From Alloprevotella sp. (GTDB taxonomy: Bacteria > Bacteroidota > Bacteroidia > Bacteroidales > Bacteroidaceae): 64,000 nt of DNA. Made by a program: the position numbers and the translations under genes. The stretch lies in NCBI GenBank assembly GCA_017471505.1, contig JAFUTC010000005.1, forward strand, positions 54,043 through 118,042, written 5' to 3'. Every line of letters starts with the position of its first letter. Within the stretch, counting starts at the first letter, position 1. Below the pieces are notes generated by a model. The model did no database searches. It was given only the letters and a program-made list of their open reading frames with translations, and had not been told where the DNA came from. Shown here one piece after another: positions 59,554 through 64,000 of the stretch.

Positions 59554-60072
59554 TTATTTGTTACGCTCAGCGATTGCGTCAAGCAAGCCATGAATCTTGT
59601 TGCCTGCAGTCAAGCCAGAAACGACGTTCTTGATCGGCGATTGCAGCAGAGCCACCACGTCGGCAATAAGTTCGTTCTTGCTCTTCAGTGCACAGAGTGC
59701 TTCAAGATTTTCGGCACCTACGTAGATTTCTTCTTCTGCATAAGCAGCCTTCAGGGCCGGGATTTCCTTGCCTTTGCCAACTTCCTTGATCAGGCGAGCC
59801 GGAGCATTGGCCACGTTCGCAAAGAACACGGCGGTGGTGCCTTTCAGGGAACCGTAAAGACCGGAGTAATCCGTATCAGATTTTTCAAAAGCCTTCTGCA
59901 AGAGGGTGTTCTTTACGACAACCATCTTAATGTCGGCTTTGAAACACTTTCTTCTCAGGCTACTGGTAGCCTCGGCGTTGAGGCCGGTTACGTCTACCAA
60001 GTAGAAGTGAGGGAAATCCTGGAGCTTCTGGCCCAGTTGTTCAATGATAAGTCCTTTATCTTCCTTTTTCAT
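59554..60072 (-). CDS. rplJ: 50S ribosomal protein L10
   Basis: 172 aa. Anchors L7/L12 dimers to 23S r[23 protein letters not shown] and [16 protein letters not shown] are typical; the C-terminal helix that binds L12 shows [14 protein letters not shown]10 or L10-L12 represses its own operon in other bacteria. 14 bp after rplA. Confidence 0.95.
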   Translation of the reverse strand: MKKEDKGLIIEQLGQKLQDFPHFYLVDVTGLNAEATSSLRRKCFKADIKMVVVKNTLLQKAFEKSDTDYSGLYGSLKGTTAVFFANVANAPARLIKEVGKGKEIPALKAAYAEEEIYVGAENLEALCALKSKNELIADVVALLQSPIKNVVSGLTAGNKIHGLLDAIAERNK

Positions 60073-60086
60073 AATTCGTGTCGGTT

Positions 60087-60785
60087 TTAAGCTTCTTCAA
60101 CAGTCTTGGGGTCTACCTTAACGCCTTTACTCATTGTAGAAGAAAGATAAATACTCTTGATGTAAGTGCCTTTAGCAGCAGCAGGCTTCAGCTTGTTGAT
60201 TGTTCCGATGAACTCCTTGGCATTGCCCACGATTTGTTCCGGGGTGAACGAAACTTTACCGATAGAGGCATGGATGATACCATTCTTATCTACCTTAAAG
60301 TCGATCTTACCCTGCTTCACTTCGCGGATGGCCTTTTCTACGTCCATCGTAACAGTGCCGCTCTTGGGATTCGGCATCAGTCCGCGAGGACCGAGCACTC
60401 TACCCAGTGCACCTATCTTACCCATAATGGCAGGCATTGTGATGATGACATCAATATCTGTCCAGCCACCTTTAATTTTTTCGATGTATTCATCGAGGCC
60501 TACATAGTCGGCACCAGCAGCTTTCGCACCTTCTTCCTTGTCGGGGGTGCAAAGGCAAAGCACGCGCACTACCTTACCGGTTCCGTTAGGAAGCGACACC
60601 ACGCCACGGACCATCTGATTGGCCTTGCGGGGGTCGACGCCCAAACGTACGTCGATGTCGAGCGAAGCGTCAAACTTGGTGGTGGTAATTTCCTTCACCA
60701 GGCTGGCGGCTTCGGCTAGCGTGTAAGCTTTCCCTGCTTCAACTTTGTCGGCTACGGCCTTCTGATTTTTTGTCAGTTTGCTCAT
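60087..60785 (-). CDS. rplA: 50S ribosomal protein L1
   Basis: 232 aa. Forms the L1 stalk and helps tRNA leave the E site. Signatures: [40 protein letters not shown] and [20 protein letters not shown]. In E. coli L1 represses the rplKA pair. 24 bp after rplK. Confidence 0.97.
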   Translation of the reverse strand: MSKLTKNQKAVADKVEAGKAYTLAEAASLVKEITTTKFDASLDIDVRLGVDPRKANQMVRGVVSLPNGTGKVVRVLCLCTPDKEEGAKAAGADYVGLDEYIEKIKGGWTDIDVIITMPAIMGKIGALGRVLGPRGLMPNPKSGTVTMDVEKAIREVKQGKIDFKVDKNGIIHASIGKVSFTPEQIVGNAKEFIGTINKLKPAAAKGTYIKSIYLSSTMSKGVKVDPKTVEEA

Positions 60786-60809
60786 AATTGTTTTCTAAAG
60801 TTTGAAGGT

Positions 60810-61250
60810 TTATACTTCAGGGAACTCACCGGTAACTGTGATACCCATGCTACGAGCCGTGCCGGCTATCAAACGCATAGCAGACTGTATGGTGAAGCAG
60901 TTCAGGTCTTCCATCTTGTCTTCGGCGATAGCCTTCACCTGTTCCCAAGTGACGCTTCCTACCTTCTGACGGTTAGGCTGAGCTGAACCACTCTTTTTCT
61001 TGGCTGCCTCAAGCAGTTGTATCGCAGCAGGAGGGGTCTTAATCACGAAGGAGAAAGACTTGTCAGTGTAGTAGGTAATGACAACCGGCAATACTTTGCC
61101 AGCCTTATCCTGTGTCCTGGCGTTGAACTGCTTGCAGAAATCCATGATGTTAATACCCTTTGAACCGAGGGCGGGACCTACGGGAGGGGATGGATTTGCA
61201 GCGCCACCTTTAATCTGTAATTTGATTAATCCAGCAACTTCTTTAGCCAT
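60810..61250 (-). CDS. rplK: 50S ribosomal protein L11
   Basis: 146 aa. Part of the GTPase-associated centre and needed for RelA activation. [20 protein letters not shown] and [20 protein letters not shown] are signatures, the first lying at the thiostrepton site. 57 bp after nusG. Confidence 0.97.
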   Translation of the reverse strand: MAKEVAGLIKLQIKGGAANPSPPVGPALGSKGINIMDFCKQFNARTQDKAGKVLPVVITYYTDKSFSFVIKTPPAAIQLLEAAKKKSGSAQPNRQKVGSVTWEQVKAIAEDKMEDLNCFTIQSAMRLIAGTARSMGITVTGEFPEV

Positions 61251-61307
61251 TTTTGTTATTTTTATTTTTAATTAAAAGGCGGAAAGGCAGGAATACGTAA
61301 CATTATC

Positions 61308-61856
61308 CTAATCCTTTTCCACTTGCATAAAACTAAGATCCAGGCCCGTACTGCGGCCAAAGACCTTCACCGTCACGGTGACCTTGCGCTTGATGGTATC
61401 TACCTTCTCGATAGTTCCCACAAAACCGCTGAACGGTCCCTCGACGACTTTGACGTTGTCGCCTACTTCGAACGGAACAACGTTTTCCAACTGTTCTTCC
61501 GCCAGTTCGTCGACTTTGCCCAAGATGCGATTTACTTCTGCTTCGCGAAGGGGGATGGGGTTGTTCATGTTCGGAAGGAATCCGAGCACGTTGGGCGTGT
61601 TGCGCAGCGTGTGTGCTATCTCACCCACCAGCCTTGCCTCCACCAGCACATAGCCAGGAAGATAGTTTTTCTCTTTCACCACACGCTTGCCATTGCGCAC
61701 CTGTACCTGCTTTTCGGTGGGAATGAGGACCTGAGAAACACATCCGTGCAGATTACCGTTCTTGATACCTGCCTCGATGTATTCCTTCACTTTGCCTTCC
61801 TTGCCACTAATTGCACGCAAGACGTACCATGCCATTTGTGTGTTTTCTTCTGCCAT
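61308..61856 (-). CDS. nusG: Transcription termination/antitermination factor NusG
   Basis: 182 aa. N-terminal NGN domain (MAWYVLRAISGKEGKVKEYI) binds RNA polymerase. The C-terminal KOW domain (FEVGDNVKVVEGPFSGFVGT) contacts Rho or S10. GYVLVEARLVGEIAHTLRNT is conserved. It follows secE by 32 bp, the universal secE-nusG pair. Position rules out a specialised UpxY-type NusG. Confidence 0.95.
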   Translation of the reverse strand: MAEENTQMAWYVLRAISGKEGKVKEYIEAGIKNGNLHGCVSQVLIPTEKQVQVRNGKRVVKEKNYLPGYVLVEARLVGEIAHTLRNTPNVLGFLPNMNNPIPLREAEVNRILGKVDELAEEQLENVVPFEVGDNVKVVEGPFSGFVGTIEKVDTIKRKVTVTVKVFGRSTGLDLSFMQVEKD

Positions 61857-61888
61857 CTCCTCGGGGATTTGCTGGGTTGCTCTTCGTT

Positions 61889-62080
61889 CTACAACGAGTA
61901 AATGAATTTCATCAAATACTCAAAAACCGTATCCATGCAGAAAACAATCAGCGCGATTACAATGGAAGCAGCCAGTACGACAATCGCGTCGTGAATGAGT
62001 TCCTTCTGCGTGGGCCACGTAGTTTTATGTGCAAGTTCTTCGTAAGAACCCTTACAGTAATTTACAATACTTTTAAACAT
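61889..62080 (-). CDS. secE: Preprotein translocase subunit SecE
   Basis: 63 aa from the ATG at 62080; the longer frame to 62155 reads through tRNA-Trp and is not real. An amphipathic helix (SYEELAHKTTWPTQKELIHD) is followed by one transmembrane helix (AIVVLAASIVIALIVFCMD), the minimal SecE layout. It clamps the SecY channel. Located between tRNA-Trp and nusG. Confidence 0.95.
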   Translation of the reverse strand: MFKSIVNYCKGSYEELAHKTTWPTQKELIHDAIVVLAASIVIALIVFCMDTVFEYLMKFIYSL

Positions 62081-62097
62081 CTTATCGATAACGTTTG

Positions 62098-62170
62098 CAC
62101 GGGAAGAGAGGCTCGAACTCCCGACACCTGGTTTTGGAGACCAGTGCTCTACCAACTGAGCTATTCCCGT
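62098..62170 (-). tRNA. trnW: tRNA-Trp (anticodon CCA)
   Basis: 73 nt with the discriminator. Acceptor ACGGGAA/TTCCCGT, anticodon stem CTGGT/ACCAG with loop CTCCAAA, TPsiC sequence GTTCGAG. No CCA tail is encoded. Lies between tuf and secE, as in other Bacteroidales. Confidence 0.97.
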
Positions 62171-62173
62171 ATA

Positions 62174-62209
62174 AAACAGGCTTAGACACTAAGAAGTGCA
62201 AGCCTGTTT
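62174..62209 (-). other. Hairpin between tuf and tRNA-Trp
   Basis: AAACAGGCTT (62174-62183) and AAGCCTGTTT (62200-62209) form a perfect 10-bp stem with a 16-base loop, followed by TTTAT on the minus strand. It may be a weak terminator after tuf or a processing site for the tRNA. Confidence 0.6.
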
Positions 62210-62243
62210 ATAATAGAGAGATTAGAATCGAATGTCTTGTCGA

Positions 62244-63428
62244 TTAGTCGTCAAGAATCTCGGTGATCTGACCGGAACCTACGGTGCGGCCACCTTCACG
62301 GATAGCGAAGCGAAGACCTACGTTGAGGGCTACGGGGTAGATCAGGTCGACATTAATTTCAACGTTATCGCCAGGCATTACCATCTCAACGCCTTCGGGC
62401 AGGTGAATTTCACCCGTGCAGTCCATGGTGCGGAGATAGAACTGAGGACGATACTTGTTGCCGAACGGTGTGTGACGGCCACCTTCTTCCTTCTTCAAAA
62501 CGTAGATGGAAGCCTTGAAGCGAGAGTGGGGCTTGATAACACCCGGGTGGGTGATAACCATACCGCGACGGATTTCGTCTTTGTCGATACCACGGAGGAG
62601 CAGACCAACGTTATCGCCGGCTTCACCTTCGTCAAGAATCTTGCGGAACATTTCAACACCGGTAACAACCGATTTCTTATCTTCACCAAGACCGAGGATC
62701 TGAACATCGTCACCAACCTTAACCACACCGGTTTCGATACGGCCGGTAGCAACGGTACCACGACCCGTGATAGAGAAGACGTCTTCAACAGGCATCAAGA
62801 AGGGCTTATCGGTGTCGCGTACGGGCTCCTGAATCCAAGAGTCAACGGCATCCATAAGTTCCTTTACGCTGTTTTCCCACTTCTCAACGCCGTTGAGGGC
62901 ACCGAGAGCAGAACCGCGAATGATAGGAGTATCTTCTTCGAAGTCGTACTCAGCAAGGAGTTCCTGCATATCCATCTCAACGAGTTCGAGCATCTCTTCG
63001 TCGTCAACCATATCGCACTTGTTGAGGAACACTACCAAGCGAGGAACGTTCACCTGACGAGCGAGCAGGATGTGCTCACGGGTCTGAGGCATCGGACCGT
63101 CAGTAGCAGCAACTACGATAATAGCACCGTCCATCTGAGCAGCACCAGTTACCATGTTCTTTACATAGTCGGCGTGTCCCGGGCAGTCTACGTGTGCGTA
63201 GTGGCGGTTAGCGGTTTCGTATTCAACGTGAGCCGTGTTGATCGTGATACCACGCTCTTTCTCTTCGGGAGCGTTGTCGATCTGATCGAAGCTCTTCACT
63301 TCAGAAAGACCAGCCTTTGCCAATACGGTCGTGATGGCAGCCGTAAGAGTGGTCTTACCATGGTCAACGTGACCAATAGTACCGATGTTTACATGCGGTT
63401 TTGTTCTTTCAAATTTTTCTTTAGCCAT
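62244..63428 (-). CDS. tuf: Elongation factor Tu
   Basis: 394 aa. Carries aminoacyl-tRNA to the ribosome. G1 [16 protein letters not shown]3 [11 protein letters not shown] and G4 NKCDMV are intact, and domains II and III follow to the end. First protein gene of the block, 80 bp after tRNA-Thr. Only one copy lies in this window. Confidence 0.98.
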   Translation of the reverse strand: MAKEKFERTKPHVNIGTIGHVDHGKTTLTAAITTVLAKAGLSEVKSFDQIDNAPEEKERGITINTAHVEYETANRHYAHVDCPGHADYVKNMVTGAAQMDGAIIVVAATDGPMPQTREHILLARQVNVPRLVVFLNKCDMVDDEEMLELVEMDMQELLAEYDFEEDTPIIRGSALGALNGVEKWENSVKELMDAVDSWIQEPVRDTDKPFLMPVEDVFSITGRGTVATGRIETGVVKVGDDVQILGLGEDKKSVVTGVEMFRKILDEGEAGDNVGLLLRGIDKDEIRRGMVITHPGVIKPHSRFKASIYVLKKEEGGRHTPFGNKYRPQFYLRTMDCTGEIHLPEGVEMVMPGDNVEINVDLIYPVALNVGLRFAIREGGRTVGSGQITEILDD

Positions 63429-63507
63429 AGCTGTTGTAAAATAATATTATTTGTGTTTGAATGTTTTTCATTCGAGGCGGCCGCTTCGGCCACCCTTCCG
63501 GAAAGAG

Positions 63508-63579
<72 letters not shown>

Positions 63580-63588
63580 AAAACTTAG

Positions 63589-63661
63589 AGCGGAAAACGG
63601 GACTCAAACCCGCGACCCCCAGCTTGGAAGGCTAGTGCTCTATCAACTGAGCTATTTCCGC
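63589..63661 (-). tRNA. trnG: tRNA-Gly (anticodon TCC)
   Basis: 73 nt with discriminator. Acceptor GCGGAAA/TTTCCGC, loop CTTCCAA giving anticodon TCC, TPsiC GTTTGAGT. No CCA encoded. Between tRNA-Tyr and tRNA-Thr. Confidence 0.97.
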
Positions 63662-63673
63662 AAAATAGTTTCG

Positions 63674-63756
63674 TGGGCAGAGATGGATTCGAACCACCGA
63701 AGGCGTAAGCCAGCAGATTTACAGTCTGCCCCATTTGGCCACTCTGGTATCTGCCC
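63674..63756 (-). tRNA. trnY: tRNA-Tyr (anticodon GTA)
   Basis: 83 nt with a long variable arm (class II). Acceptor GGGCAGA/TCTGCCC, anticodon stem GCAGA/TCTGC with loop CTGTAAA, TPsiC GTTCGAAT. First gene of the transcript. No CCA encoded. Confidence 0.97.
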
Positions 63757-63786
63757 AATCGCTTCTGAACAAATCTTAAGCGGGTG

Positions 63787-63815
63787 CAAAGATAGAAACA
63801 TTTTTTTACACACAA
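63787..63815 (-). promoter_or_regulatory. Promoter of the tRNA-tuf-secE-nusG-rplKAJL-rpoBC operon
   Basis: Minus strand: TTG at 63815-63813, 18-bp spacer, TATCTTTG at 63794-63787, then GCACCCGC. GCGGGTGCAAA (63780-63790 on the plus strand) is shared with the str and rplC promoters. About 30 bp upstream of tRNA-Tyr. Confidence 0.85.
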
Positions 63816-63865
63816 AAATTTTTCCAGTTTTTTTCAAACGCACCCTTTCTCCTCCCGCAGAACGC

Positions 63866-64000
63866 ATGCTCCGGGGCGAAGAACCTACCGCACCCGAAGA
63901 CAGCGAGAATGCCGTCAACGACATGCCCAAGCAGTTCAACGACTGGATCGAGGAACACCGCGAGCAGATAGAGCTATCGCGTCTGCGGGGCAACGAGCCG
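63866..64000 (+). CDS. Phage minor head protein-like (MuF-type) fragment, runs off the window
   Basis: 45 codons to the window edge: MLRGEEPTAPEDSENAVNDM followed by PKQFNDWIEEHREQIELSRL and RGNEP. The pattern MPxxFxxWxxxNxxRIxxAxxRGxEP is typical of MuF-type head morphogenesis proteins of Bacteroidetes phages and their polyvalent extensions. The frame may start upstream; no phage promoter is seen. It lies about 50 bp beyond the bacterial promoter of the tRNA operon. Identity is inferred from this short pattern. Confidence 0.45.
   Translation, partial: MLRGEEPTAPEDSENAVNDMPKQFNDWIEEHREQIELSRLRGNEP

Noticed and set aside
63652-63993. 113-codon minus-strand frame over tRNA-Tyr
   Set aside because: It overlaps a certain tRNA and its promoter.

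Overview
The window comes from a Bacteroidales chromosome, most likely a Prevotellaceae member or close relative. Support comes from the gene order (tRNA-Tyr, tRNA-Gly, tRNA-Thr, tuf, tRNA-Trp, secE, nusG, rplKAJL, rpoBC; and rpsL, rpsG, fusA, rpsJ), promoters of the Bacteroidetes type (-33 TTG, -7 TAnnTTTG), few Shine-Dalgarno sequences, an OmpA-family porin, a GH27 alpha-galactosidase, and a secreted M6 protease ending in the short tail common in Prevotella exoproteins. The ribosomal and RNA polymerase genes are intact; I see no frameshift in the core genome part.

Layout. 1-57 is the 3' end of an AraC-type regulator. 136-4090 (minus) is a four-gene operon: flavodoxin-like lipoprotein, GH27 alpha-galactosidase, nicotinamidase and nicotinate phosphoribosyltransferase (NAD salvage). 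4319-6433 (plus) is a TonB-dependent receptor. About 6470-19716 (plus) is foreign: a phage-type 'polyvalent' giant gene of roughly 4,400 codons with neither its natural start nor its natural end. It carries metallopeptidase-like, BECR-nuclease-like, ADP-ribosyltransferase-like and unnamed domains and is broken by single-base frameshifts. It abuts the 3' end of rplQ. 19749-33481 (minus) is the S10-spc-alpha ribosomal cluster from rplC to rplQ, with secY, infA and rpoA. 33797-39773 separates rplC from rpsJ and holds an NfeD/SPFH membrane pair, a VanX-type dipeptidase, an AT-rich restriction-modification pair and a peroxiredoxin. 40077-43589 (minus) is the str operon. 43800-50678 holds meso-diaminopimelate dehydrogenase, an OmpA-family protein, a DUF3467 protein (plus) and the M6 protease. 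50879-63756 (minus) is rpoC-rpoB-rplL-rplJ-rplA-rplK-nusG-secE-tRNA-Trp-tuf-tRNA-Thr-tRNA-Gly-tRNA-Tyr. At the right edge (63866-64000, plus) a second phage-like reading frame begins and runs off the window.

The core of the window is the translation and transcription machinery. Three separate promoters (near 33.65, 43.69 and 63.80 kb) drive its three blocks and share an 11-base sequence spanning the -7 element and the GC-rich start region, which suggests joint growth-rate control. The most unusual part is the giant gene at 6.47-19.7 kb: a chain of predicted enzymatic modules separated by a recurring RFSL-like linker. It is either a decayed prophage remnant or an assembly chimera, and the junctions should be checked before biology is built on it.
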